A stretch of DNA of 64,000 bases from JBBQFI01 sp038321775 (lineage in GTDB: Bacteria; Verrucomicrobiota; Verrucomicrobiia; Chthoniobacterales; UBA10450), in NCBI GenBank assembly GCA_038321775.1, contig JBBQFI010000001.1, positions 372,001 through 436,000 on the forward strand, in the 5' to 3' direction. Positions 1 to 8,063 of this stretch are shown here, in pieces (within the stretch, counting starts at the first letter, position 1; each line of letters begins with the position of its first letter). The notes under the pieces are model-generated. The model searched no databases, was not told where the DNA came from, and saw nothing but the letters and a program-made list of their open reading frames with translations. Made by a program: the position numbers and the translations under genes.

Positions 1-97
1 CTTTGGGATCTGCGCAATATTCCACTTCACGCATGATCGTTCCGTCGCGATCGAGAAAAACCGCAGGGTGACGTGATTCAACCGGCGCTCGCGTCAT
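1..97 (-). CDS. gmhB: D-glycero-beta-D-manno-heptose-1,7-bisphosphate 7-phosphatase, 5' part only
   Basis: Too short for automatic calling because the window edge cuts it. Reading the minus strand from an ATG at 97-95 gives about 32 residues ending in the HAD-phosphatase signature FLDRDGTI, followed by MREVEYCADPK. The first Asp of DxDGT is the HAD nucleophile. GmhB proteins start this way and act directly after the RfaE1/HldE kinase step of ADP-heptose synthesis for LPS. The start overlaps the last 20 bases of rfaE1 upstream, so the two are translationally coupled. The identity rests on one motif plus context; another HAD phosphatase is possible. Confidence 0.72.
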   Translation of the reverse strand, partial: MTRAPVESRHPAVFLDRDGTIMREVEYCADPK

Positions 98-1091
98 TTT
101 GAAAACTGCCGCGCAATTCTTCAGCGCTCACGGTCGCGGTTCCCAGTTTTCCCACCACAACCGCGCTGGCATGATTTGCAATTTCCGCCGCCTCGATCGG
201 CGTTGCTCCGCAGGACAGTGCGAGGGTAAAAAGTGCGATCGCCGTATCGCCGGCGCCGGAGACGTCGAAAACCTGTTGGGCCTTTGTCGGAATATGATGG
301 GGCGGGTTTCCTTTTTCGAAGAGCATCATTCCGTGCTCGCCCAGCGTTATCAGAAGCAATTTTGTTTCCCAACGTTCGAGCAAAAGCGCGCCCACTTTTT
401 TTAGCGCTTCATCTTTGTCCGGCTCGTTAGGCGCGTCGGGGCAGGGGATACCAGCGGCGAGGAATGCTTCCGCGCGATTTGGTTTTACGACAGTTGTATT
501 GCGCCATTCGAGCGGATGGTGCGGGTTGGGATCCGCTGCGATGATTTTCCCGGCACGATTTGCATCGACGCAAATTTGCCTAACGAGTTCCGCGCTAAGA
601 AAACCTTTGCCGTAATCTTCGAAAATGATCGCGTCCACTTTCGGAAGGAGAGAGCGCAATTCCTTTAGAACGCGCGCCACTTGATCCGGCGTGGGAGCGC
701 GCACTTCCTCGCGATCCACCCGCACGACCTGCTGATGCCCAGCAATTACGCGGGTTTTCACGATCGTTTGAAAACTCGCATCCTCGACCATGGCGCTGGT
801 CTCGATATTTTGGTCGGCGAGCAGCTTGCGCAACCGCTGGCCACCGCGATCCGTGCCAATTATTCCGACCACCGCAGCTTGTGCCACAAAGTCGCGAAGA
901 TTACGGGCGACGTTGGCAGCGCCGCCTGGAAAAAAGCTTTCGCTGGTTACCTGCACCACCGGTACGGGCGCTTCCGGCGAAATACGGCCCACTTTTCCCC
1001 AAACGAACTCGTCCAGCATGAGGTCGCCGATAACGACGATACGTTTGCCAGAAGCGTGGGAAAGGATCTCCTCGAGGCGAGCAGACTTCAT
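78..1091 (-). CDS. rfaE1: D-glycero-beta-D-manno-heptose-7-phosphate kinase (RfaE domain I)
   Basis: PfkB/ribokinase-family sugar kinase of 337 aa. It phosphorylates heptose 7-phosphate at C1 on the way to ADP-heptose, the LPS inner-core sugar. The N-terminus has VVIGDLMLDEFVWG and RISPEAPVPVV followed by FPGGAANVARNL, which are diagnostic for the HldE kinase domain. The C-terminal PfkB signature is DVSGAGDTAIALFTLA, with the catalytic Asp in GAGD. Length matches a stand-alone kinase, so the adenylyltransferase half of HldE is not fused here. gmhB begins inside its 3' end on the same strand, giving an LPS-heptose operon running off the window. The ATG at 1091 fits the start of other family members. 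Confidence 0.93.
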   Translation of the reverse strand: MKSARLEEILSHASGKRIVVIGDLMLDEFVWGKVGRISPEAPVPVVQVTSESFFPGGAANVARNLRDFVAQAAVVGIIGTDRGGQRLRKLLADQNIETSAMVEDASFQTIVKTRVIAGHQQVVRVDREEVRAPTPDQVARVLKELRSLLPKVDAIIFEDYGKGFLSAELVRQICVDANRAGKIIAADPNPHHPLEWRNTTVVKPNRAEAFLAAGIPCPDAPNEPDKDEALKKVGALLLERWETKLLLITLGEHGMMLFEKGNPPHHIPTKAQQVFDVSGAGDTAIALFTLALSCGATPIEAAEIANHASAVVVGKLGTATVSAEELRGSFQNDASAG

Positions 1092-1256
1092 GGCAGGTCT
1101 GCAAGATGCTGCTTAGCTGGAGGGCTAAACAAAGAAATCGTGCGAAAAAAGAAAGTCAAAATCGTTGACGTGTCGGAATTTGTGCGCTTAGCAGTCTTGC
1201 TTAACGTTCACCACTTAGCCTGAATAAGAACGGGAAATCAACAATCTAAGGTGCCA

Positions 1257-2060
1257 ATGAATCTATTTGCTAAATCCAGCAGGGCGACCCTTGCCGCCTT
1301 GATCGGCTTTGGTTTGTCTGCGCAAGCCGCGGAAGCACCGAAGAAAATCGACGTCAAACAGCTCTCCAAAAAGGTAGAAGACGTCGTCGTGCCGCTTCCC
1401 AATGAAGTTTTTGGCGCGCTGAATAAACTGGGGAGCGTCAATTGGAAGGAATACGTCCGCAACGATAAAGGGAACAACTTTACGGAACGACCTCGTATCG
1501 CACTCCTGCTCGGCACTGTCATCGCGGATGGTTTCATTGCGGTGCAGGCAGAGGATGCGCCAACCGTGAAAGAGATTGGCCAGCGAGTCTTGAATTTATC
1601 GCGCGGGATAGGCGTCGGGAATTCCATTACCCCGCACGCCAAGGCAATCACGGACGCAGCCAACGAGCGCAAATGGGATCAGGTGCGCCTGGAGTTAGAT
1701 CGCACTCAAAATAGCGTTCAGCAGGCGATGAACGAGGTGCACGACCAAAAACTTTCGCAGCTCGTTAGCCTTGGCGGCTGGCTGCGGGGCACGGAAGTGT
1801 TGACGGCAGTAGTGAATAAACGCTTTTCTGCAGACGGTGCGGAACTTTTGCATCAACCGGACTTGCTCGCGTATTTCCAAGCCCGGCTCGAAGCCATGCC
1901 GGAATATAATATGAAGTTACTGCAGGACATTCAGGCTGCTCTGGTCGAAGTCCGGCCGTTGATTGACGGTAATGACAACGCAATTTCTCCCAACTCGGTC
2001 AAGCGCATTTACGAAATTACGACACGTCTGGACGAGGCGATCGTAACGAAGATGCAGTAA
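1257..2060 (+). CDS. secreted protein of unknown function, about 267 aa
   Basis: Not assigned to a family. An N-terminal signal peptide is visible: a basic start (MNLFAKSSR), a hydrophobic core (ATLAALIGFGLSA) and a likely cleavage after AQA-A. The mature part is mixed alpha-helical in appearance, with no Cys clusters or catalytic motif. I chose the ATG at 1257 rather than the in-frame GTG at 1251 because the purine stretch ctaagg sits just upstream of the ATG. The next gene, also encoding a small exported protein, begins four bases after the stop, so the two probably form an operon and act together in the periplasm. The divergent neighbour is rfaE1. Confidence 0.75.
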   Translation: MNLFAKSSRATLAALIGFGLSAQAAEAPKKIDVKQLSKKVEDVVVPLPNEVFGALNKLGSVNWKEYVRNDKGNNFTERPRIALLLGTVIADGFIAVQAEDAPTVKEIGQRVLNLSRGIGVGNSITPHAKAITDAANERKWDQVRLELDRTQNSVQQAMNEVHDQKLSQLVSLGGWLRGTEVLTAVVNKRFSADGAELLHQPDLLAYFQARLEAMPEYNMKLLQDIQAALVEVRPLIDGNDNAISPNSVKRIYEITTRLDEAIVTKMQ

Positions 2061-2064
2061 CGCA

Positions 2065-2514
2065 ATGGCGACCCCATTTTTTCCCAGGCGATCCTTTGTC
2101 TCCGTCTTGATTCTGACGGCAGTGCTGGTTATGAGCACGCGCGCATCGGTTGATGACGCTCAATCCTTCGCCTTGCAGGCGGCTGAGCCATACGTCAAAG
2201 AAGGTTTCCAAGTGCGTGAGGATTACTGGGGCGGCGATCTCGGTGTAGGCGAAAAAAAGGCGGTACGTCAGCAATTGTTCAAAGGGAACGAATATTGGTT
2301 TTGGCTCGGGACCGAAGTCGAGAAAGCCAAGGTTTCGGTGCACGTTTACGATTCGGAAGGAAAGCTTGCGGAGCAGCCGGATAGTTGGGAGAAAGGTCAT
2401 TTCGCCGGCGCGCACGTCGTCCCGAATGCGACCAGCAGCTATTTCATCATTGTCACGATTGAGGAATCAACCGAAGAGCGCACGCACTGGGCGCTGGTGT
2501 ATGGCTTCAAATAA
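2065..2514 (+). CDS. small secreted protein of unknown function, 149 aa
   Basis: Begins four bases after the preceding secreted-protein gene and is probably co-transcribed with it. Residues 12-28 (SVLILTAVLVMSTRAS) look like a signal peptide. The mature domain, about 120 residues, is rich in aromatic and charged residues and includes VHVYDSEGKLAEQ. That gives a beta-rich appearance of the kind seen in periplasmic binding or sensing domains, but no family is recognised. The spacing to the downstream phoH is 59 bases. Coding status is supported by the tight linkage and the signal peptide. Confidence 0.7.
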   Translation: MATPFFPRRSFVSVLILTAVLVMSTRASVDDAQSFALQAAEPYVKEGFQVREDYWGGDLGVGEKKAVRQQLFKGNEYWFWLGTEVEKAKVSVHVYDSEGKLAEQPDSWEKGHFAGAHVVPNATSSYFIIVTIEESTEERTHWALVYGFK

Positions 2515-2573
2515 GTAGTGATCGATTTCTTCAGTTTGGTAGCAAACATCTTCAGGTTTCATCCAGCAGTCAG

Positions 2574-3551
2574 ATGACTGAAACGCGCACGTTGCAGTTT
2601 GAGAGCGCTCGCACTCTCCAGTCGCTTTACGCAAACGATCTCAAGAATCTGAAAACGCTCGAAGACTCGTTAGGCGTAAAAGTAACCACGCGCGAAGGCT
2701 GGGTGAAACTCGAGGGCGAACCGGTGCAGATCGATCGCGCGGAACGCGTCTTTCAACAATTGGAACAAGCGCGATTAAAAGGAGTCGACATCCAAAAGCA
2801 CGAGTTCAGTTATGCGCTCAATTCCGTGAGCGAGGCGCGCACCGATAATTTGTCCGATGCAGTGGATGCAAAGATAATTACGTCAGCGCGCAAACCACCG
2901 ATTGTCCCGCGCACACCTGGCCAGCGCACTTATCTGGAGGCAATTCAAAAAAACGATATCGCGTTCGGAGTAGGCCCGGCAGGCACCGGCAAAACCTACC
3001 TCGCCGTCGCGATGGCGGTCGCCGCCCTCAAGAAAGAACAGGTCAACCGCATTATCCTAACGAGACCGGCCGTGGAAGCGGGCGAAGCGCTGGGATTTTT
3101 ACCCGGTGATTTGCAGGAAAAAATCACGCCTTATTTGCGGCCGCTTTACGACGCTCTGCGCGACATGCTCGACCCGGACGAGATCGAGCGTCATATGGCG
3201 CGCCAGACTATCGAGGTTGCGCCGCTTGCCTATATGCGCGGCCGCACCTTGAGCAATGCATTCATCATTTTGGACGAAGCGCAGAACACTACGACCGAGC
3301 AAATGTTCATGCTGCTCACGCGCATGGGTCCGCGCTCGAAATGCGTTGTTACCGGCGACGTGACGCAGATCGATCTTCCCACGAACAAGCGTTCGGGTTT
3401 GGTCGAGGCGTTGCAGGCGCTGAAAACCGTTTCCGGAATCGCGTTTACTTACTTCACAGAGCGTGACGTCGTTCGGCATGAGCTTGTCCGCTCGATCATT
3501 AGCGCTTATCAAATTCATCGGTCCCCCGCGATCGCACCCCCGCGCAAATAG
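2574..3551 (+). CDS. phoH: PhoH family ATPase
   Basis: PhoH-like cytoplasmic P-loop NTPase of 325 aa. The Walker A motif GPAGTGKTYLAVA lies around residues 137-149, preceded by the family motif PRTPGQRTYLEAI. Walker B is FIILDEAQNTT, and the typical RTLSNAFI and VVTGDVTQIDLP blocks follow. The N-terminal 100 residues carry a KH-like segment (LGVKVTTREGWVKLEGE) found in chromosomal PhoH proteins. Two bases separate its stop from the downstream PgpH-like gene. phoH-pgpH-ybeY is a widespread gene order linked to RNA metabolism and ribosome maturation, but no ybeY follows here. Confidence 0.95.
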   Translation: MTETRTLQFESARTLQSLYANDLKNLKTLEDSLGVKVTTREGWVKLEGEPVQIDRAERVFQQLEQARLKGVDIQKHEFSYALNSVSEARTDNLSDAVDAKIITSARKPPIVPRTPGQRTYLEAIQKNDIAFGVGPAGTGKTYLAVAMAVAALKKEQVNRIILTRPAVEAGEALGFLPGDLQEKITPYLRPLYDALRDMLDPDEIERHMARQTIEVAPLAYMRGRTLSNAFIILDEAQNTTTEQMFMLLTRMGPRSKCVVTGDVTQIDLPTNKRSGLVEALQALKTVSGIAFTYFTERDVVRHELVRSIISAYQIHRSPAIAPPRK

Positions 3552-3553
3552 CC

Positions 3554-5194
3554 ATGTTTGATTTCCTTAAACGCAATCGGCTCGTGAGACGCGGTCTCGC
3601 TTCCGGCAAGATGCGCCGCCGTCGCACGCCTAACGAGTTTCTGCGCAAACTCGAATACGCTTCCTACACAAAGTATTTAATCTTTGCCGGTTTTATCGCC
3701 GGCCTCGCCTTTTTAATTTTCAGCGGTCAACAACCGGAGCCGACAAAAAATTTCGTCATCGCGCTGCTATTTTTTGTCACCGCGGTGACGCAACTCTGGA
3801 TCAATCAGCCGAAAACATTTTCGCGCGCTTCGCGTTTGCTTCTGGTCTTCGGCACCATTTTCGTCCAGCTCGCGCTCATCAAAGGTCTGTTGGTGCTTTG
3901 CAACAGTGGCGTCATCACTTTCCTCAAACCTGAGAGCGGAGTTTTGGTTGCGCCCTACGCTTTCGCTCCGCTCATGCTGAGCGTTTTGCTCGGACGCAAT
4001 CACGGTCTTTACGCGGCCGTGTTCGTTAGTCTATGGGGCAGCATTTTATTCGGCAAAGTTGACGCGCCGTTACTCGTCTGCGGACTCATCAGCGGATTCA
4101 CAGCCGTTTATCTCACCTTGCAAGTGCGTCGCCGCAGCAAGCTGATCCGTGCCGGCATCGGCATCGGCCTTGGGATCTGGATATTAGCTCTCACTTTCGG
4201 CCTGATCGGTCCCATCAATTGGTTTTCTCCGATGGCCAACGATTGGACCATGATTGGAATCCAAAGCGCGTTCGCTTTTGGCAACGGAATTGTGACCGCG
4301 ATGGTCGTGGGCGGTGCCTTGCCGATTCTCGAACATCTCTTTCAAATCACGACCGACATCTCGTGGCTGGAAGCTTCGGATTTAAATCATCCACTTTTGC
4401 GCCGGATGACGATTGAAGCGCCGGGCACTTACCATCACAGCCTCGTCGTTGCGAACCTCGCCGAAGCCGCGGCGGAAGCGATCGGCGCCAACGCAACGCT
4501 GTGCCGGGTTTGTTCTTATTTTCACGACGTCGGCAAACTGGTGAAGCCGGATTACTTCACCGAGAACATGAATTTCGAACGCAACCCGCATGACGATCTC
4601 GCGCCGACCATGAGCGCATTGATCATCATTGCGCACGTCAAAGAAGGCGTGGATCTCGCGCTGAAGAATCGTCTTAATCAACAGATCATCGACGTGATTC
4701 AGGAACATCATGGCACGTCGCTCGTTTATTATTTTTACAAGCGCGCCTTGCAACAGGTCGAAGACGCGCGTGCCGGCGGCAAGATTATGAATATGCGCGA
4801 GGACGATATTTCGACAGTGCGCGAAGAGAGTTTTCGATATTCCGGGCCGAAACCGCAAACGAAAGAGAGCGCCATCATCAGTCTGGCCGACATGGTGGAA
4901 AGTGCATCGCGCAGTCTGGAGAAACCGACGCCGCAAAAAATCGAGCAATTCGTCAAGGAGTTGATCGATCAACGCATTGCCGATGGCCAGTTGGATGAAT
5001 CCGATCTTACCCTCGCGGAATTGCGTGTCATTGCGGAACGATTCCGCTTCACCCTCATGACGATGTTGCACACGCGCATCGCTTATCCCAAGCATGAAAC
5101 GAAAACGGGTTCGTCACGTGATGAAAATTTGCGTCCCGATGTAATGGCCAGCACGAAAAGGCCGGCATCAGCTCCGCCCGTTTCTGCCGCCTAG
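3554..5194 (+). CDS. membrane HD-domain phosphohydrolase, PgpH/YqfF family
   Basis: A 546-aa protein with multiple membrane segments (about residues 38-220) followed by a cytoplasmic HD domain. The HD part has PGTYHHSLVVANLAEAAAEAIG and the metal-binding SYFHDVGKL, later EEHHGTS. PgpH proteins hydrolyse the second messenger c-di-AMP (family knowledge). Typical PgpH proteins are near 700 aa because a roughly 200-residue extracytoplasmic 7TMR-HDED domain sits between the first and second transmembrane helices. Here TM1 is followed directly by the 7TM bundle, so that domain appears to be missing. It is coupled to phoH (two-base gap), as in many genomes. The family is clear; the substrate is inferred. 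Confidence 0.88.
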   Translation: MFDFLKRNRLVRRGLASGKMRRRRTPNEFLRKLEYASYTKYLIFAGFIAGLAFLIFSGQQPEPTKNFVIALLFFVTAVTQLWINQPKTFSRASRLLLVFGTIFVQLALIKGLLVLCNSGVITFLKPESGVLVAPYAFAPLMLSVLLGRNHGLYAAVFVSLWGSILFGKVDAPLLVCGLISGFTAVYLTLQVRRRSKLIRAGIGIGLGIWILALTFGLIGPINWFSPMANDWTMIGIQSAFAFGNGIVTAMVVGGALPILEHLFQITTDISWLEASDLNHPLLRRMTIEAPGTYHHSLVVANLAEAAAEAIGANATLCRVCSYFHDVGKLVKPDYFTENMNFERNPHDDLAPTMSALIIIAHVKEGVDLALKNRLNQQIIDVIQEHHGTSLVYYFYKRALQQVEDARAGGKIMNMREDDISTVREESFRYSGPKPQTKESAIISLADMVESASRSLEKPTPQKIEQFVKELIDQRIADGQLDESDLTLAELRVIAERFRFTLMTMLHTRIAYPKHETKTGSSRDENLRPDVMASTKRPASAPPVSAA

Positions 5195-5198
5195 TCTT

Positions 5199-5981
5199 GT
5201 GAGTGAATCCCCCGCGAGCCGCCTGCGCGAATGGCGCGCGCAAACGGCGATCATTCTTGGCTCGGGACTGAACGCGCTCGTTCAGGACGCAGGTGCAGAA
5301 CGAATTATTCCCTATTCGGACTTTGAAGAAATTCCGCGCCCATCAGTTCCCGGTCACGCTGCGCAGTTTGTTCTCGGCGAAATGGGAAAGCGTCGCGTCA
5401 TTTTCGCGCAGGGGCGTGTGCATCTCTATGAGGGACATTCAGCAAAAGACGTAACGGCCGGCATTCGAGTTCTCGAATCGGCGGGAATAGAGGAACTAAT
5501 CCTGACCAATGCCGCCGGCAGCGCGAACGAGAAATTCGGGCCCGGTAGCTGGATGATGATAACCGATCACATCAATCTCACGGGTACGACTCCGCTTTTG
5601 GGCGAACCAAACTTCGTCGATATGACAGAGACTTATTCGCGAAAACTATGCGCTGAATTTTCTCAGGCCGCGGAAACGACGGGCATGAATTTGCACCAGG
5701 GCGTCTACGCGGGATTGCTCGGGCCGCAGTATGAAACACCGGCCGAAGTGCGCATGCTCCACTCGTTAGGCGCGGATGCGATCGGAATGTCGACTGTGCT
5801 CGAGGCCATCCAGGCGCGTGCGCTCGAGATCGAAGTCGCCGGATTCTCCTGCCTAACGAATTGGGCAGCCGGCCTCGGAAGCGACAAGCTCAGCCACGAG
5901 GAAGTTTTGGAGACGGGAAAAGCGACTGCGGAAAGTTTCTCGCGATTATTGCAGGCGGCGTGGGGGGCGATTTCTATTTAA
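5199..5981 (+). CDS. punA: purine nucleoside phosphorylase (inosine/guanosine type)
   Basis: Trimeric PNP family, 260 aa, which splits purine nucleosides with phosphate in salvage. Visible motifs are AIILGSGLNALVQ (phosphate loop), VPGHAAQFVLG, GRVHLYEGHS, LTNAAGSANEKFGPG, and the base-binding region GLLGPQYETPAEVRML plus GADAIGMSTVLEAI. The start is the GTG at 5199, four bases after the upstream stop; no better ATG precedes the first conserved block. Its stop overlaps the convergent nuoC stop by four bases, leaving no room for a classical terminator between them. The length is slightly short of the usual 270-280 aa but nothing is missing. Confidence 0.93.
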   Translation: MSESPASRLREWRAQTAIILGSGLNALVQDAGAERIIPYSDFEEIPRPSVPGHAAQFVLGEMGKRRVIFAQGRVHLYEGHSAKDVTAGIRVLESAGIEELILTNAAGSANEKFGPGSWMMITDHINLTGTTPLLGEPNFVDMTETYSRKLCAEFSQAAETTGMNLHQGVYAGLLGPQYETPAEVRMLHSLGADAIGMSTVLEAIQARALEIEVAGFSCLTNWAAGLGSDKLSHEEVLETGKATAESFSRLLQAAWGAISI

Positions 5982-6547
5982 TCGGTGCGTGCCCGCGGTT
6001 CGCGGTCTTTCGACGTGGCCGTGCTCGGAACGGTGACGAAAGGGCCCCCTTCCATCGGAGCGGCAGAAGTGAACGCAACATCCGGCATTTCGCTCGGTTT
6101 GCCGGCAAGCGGAAATTCCTTCCGCAATGGAAAGAACGGATAACCATCCCACATCAGAATGCGTCGCAGATCGGGATGACCTTTGAAGTGAATCCCCATC
6201 ATGTCGTAAATTTCGCGCTCATGCCAATTGGCCGTCGGCCAAATATCTGAAACGGTATCGGCTGTCGCTTCATCTTCCGAGACGCGAAGCTTCAGGCGGA
6301 GGTGCACCGCCAGCGTCATCGAATAAAGTTCATAGACAATTTCAAAGCGTGGATCTTCGCCAAGATTATCGATGCTCGTGATATCAACGAGGTAATCGAA
6401 AGAAAGTTCGTCGCGGCAGAATTTTGCGACTTCGTGCAAATCAGCCGCGCGAATCGTGAAAGTTAATTCATCGCGAAATTCAACTTTCTCCTGGATTTTC
6501 GCGCCAAATAATTTCTCGAGCGACGCGAGAAGTTCGCGTCCCGTCAT
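5978..6547 (-). CDS. nuoC: NADH-quinone oxidoreductase subunit C
   Basis: The 30-kDa subunit of respiratory complex I, in the peripheral arm. The 189-aa sequence holds the family signature HEREIYDMMGIHFKGHPDLRRI followed by GYPFFPLRKEFPL; the N-terminal part has the usual LVDITSIDN segment. The C-terminal 35 residues are a low-complexity tail (TVPSTATSKDREPRARTD). The start ATG overlaps the nuoB stop (ATGA), so the two are coupled. No nuoA, nuoD or other complex I gene is nearby: the strand continues into a convergent punA on one side and a divergent cysD on the other. Confidence 0.95.
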   Translation of the reverse strand: MTGRELLASLEKLFGAKIQEKVEFRDELTFTIRAADLHEVAKFCRDELSFDYLVDITSIDNLGEDPRFEIVYELYSMTLAVHLRLKLRVSEDEATADTVSDIWPTANWHEREIYDMMGIHFKGHPDLRRILMWDGYPFFPLRKEFPLAGKPSEMPDVAFTSAAPMEGGPFVTVPSTATSKDREPRARTD

Positions 6548-7080
6548 GGCATCATCGGTTCGAGTTGTTCCATTAATTCACGCTTCTGTGCGACGAAAGA
6601 ATGTTCGCCAGAAATTTTTTCCTGCAGGCGCATCAAACCTTCGAGCAACGCTTCCGGACGTGGCGGACAACCGGAAACATAAACGTCCACCGGCAATAAT
6701 TGATCGATCCCCTGCAGCACCGCATACGATCGATACATTCCGCCTGTCGACGCGCACGCTCCCATGGCGATGACCCATTTCGGTTCGGGCATCTGCTCGT
6801 AAATGCGCTTTACGGCTAGCGCCATTTTATACGTCACCGTACCCGCGACGATCATGACGTCGCATTGCCGCGGCGAAAAACGCATCACTTCCGCACCGAA
6901 TCGTGAAATGTCGAAACGCGACGCTGCGGTCGCCATTAATTCAATCGCGCAACAAGCCAGGCCCATCGGCATGGGCCAGAGCGAATTTTTTCGCATCCAA
7001 TTCATCGCGGCATCGAGGCGAGTGAAAATGATGTTTCCTTCGATCTTCGAGTCGTAAGCCGCAGGGCGAATTTCCGGCAT
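6544..7080 (-). CDS. nuoB: NADH-quinone oxidoreductase subunit B
   Basis: Complex I 20-kDa subunit carrying the terminal [4Fe-4S] cluster N2. The adjacent Cys pair is in GLACCAIELMA, with the other ligands in VIAMGACASTGG and VDVYVSGCPPRPEALLEGL. The length, 178 aa, is standard. It is the first gene of a two-gene unit with nuoC. nuoA, which usually precedes it, is absent; the 160 bases upstream lead to the divergent cysD. The rest of complex I must be elsewhere on the chromosome, or this is a second, partial copy. Confidence 0.96.
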   Translation of the reverse strand: MPEIRPAAYDSKIEGNIIFTRLDAAMNWMRKNSLWPMPMGLACCAIELMATAASRFDISRFGAEVMRFSPRQCDVMIVAGTVTYKMALAVKRIYEQMPEPKWVIAMGACASTGGMYRSYAVLQGIDQLLPVDVYVSGCPPRPEALLEGLMRLQEKISGEHSFVAQKRELMEQLEPMMP

Positions 7081-7244
7081 GGCGCAACACTAAAGTCGCG
7101 CCTCGCCGTCGCAAGAGAAAACCCGCCAAGGATGAGCCGAACGAAACGCACACGCGAAGAGGTTGGCTCGCAGTTGCGGTGAATCCGTGTAAATCTGTGT
7201 TCTTCTGTGGCGAGCTCTTAATTGCTCGCTCAGAAAAAACGAAC

Positions 7245-8063
7245 ATGACCGATGTAAAACAAACCCATCTCGATCAGCTGGAGAGCCAGAGCGTCTTCAT
7301 TTTTCGCGAGGCCTATCACTCTTTCAAGAACATCGCCATGCCCTGGTCGATGGGAAAAGATTCGAACGTCCTCATCTGGCTCGCGCTGAAATCGTTTTTC
7401 GGCAAAATCCCGTTCCCCGTTTTGCACATCGATACGACTTACGAATTTCCGGAGATGCTCGAATTTCGCGATTGGGCTCAGCAACATTACAAACTCAATC
7501 TCATTGTTAAGACCAATACCGAAGCGCGCGCGCGCGGCGTGGGCTACGAGACGCACGATCCCGTTACCGTCACGCACGAATTAAAAACGGTGGCTTTGCA
7601 GCAGGCGCTGGCCGAGCACAAATGGGACGCGCTCATTACCGGCATTCGGCGAGACGAAGATCCAACGCGCGCGAAGGAGCGATATTTTTCGCCGCGGAAT
7701 GCGCAATCGGAATGGGATTACAAAGATCAGCCGCCGGAATTCTGGGGACAATTCGCGACGACGAAAGGCAAGGGCGAACACGTTCGCGTGCAGCCGCTGC
7801 TGGATTGGCGCGAAGTGGACATCTGGCGTTACATCCAGCGCGAAAAAATTCCGATCCCGAAAATGTATTTTGCGCGCGAGGGGAAACGCTTCCGCTCGTT
7901 AGGCTGCAAACCAATTACCCAGCCGGTTGTCAGTCACGCCAGCAACATCGAGGAAATCATCGCGGAATTGGAAGAGACGCGCACGACCGAACGCGCAGGC
8001 CGCGCGCAGGATCATCACGAACGCAATGCGATGCAGAAATTGCGCGCGAAAGGATTCATGTGA
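7245..8063 (+). CDS. cysD: sulfate adenylyltransferase small subunit
   Basis: PAPS-reductase-fold ATP sulfurylase subunit that makes APS from ATP and sulfate with CysN. The N-type ATP PP-loop motif is visible as AMPWSMGKDSNVLIWLA, followed by FPVLHIDTTYEFPEM, and near the C-terminus RSLGCKPITQPV and TTERAGRAQDHH, both CysD-specific. I chose the ATG at 7245 (MTDVKQTHLDQLE), which gives 272 aa, over an in-frame ATG at 7179 whose extra residues resemble nothing in the family. Its stop overlaps the GTG start of cysNC by four bases, so subunits are made together. It is divergent from nuoB. Confidence 0.95.
   Translation: MTDVKQTHLDQLESQSVFIFREAYHSFKNIAMPWSMGKDSNVLIWLALKSFFGKIPFPVLHIDTTYEFPEMLEFRDWAQQHYKLNLIVKTNTEARARGVGYETHDPVTVTHELKTVALQQALAEHKWDALITGIRRDEDPTRAKERYFSPRNAQSEWDYKDQPPEFWGQFATTKGKGEHVRVQPLLDWREVDIWRYIQREKIPIPKMYFAREGKRFRSLGCKPITQPVVSHASNIEEIIAELEETRTTERAGRAQDHHERNAMQKLRAKGFM

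Noticed and set aside
7622..8059. Upstream extension of the cysNC frame
   Set aside because: Shadow of cysD; CysN homology begins directly after the GTG at 8060, which overlaps the cysD stop.
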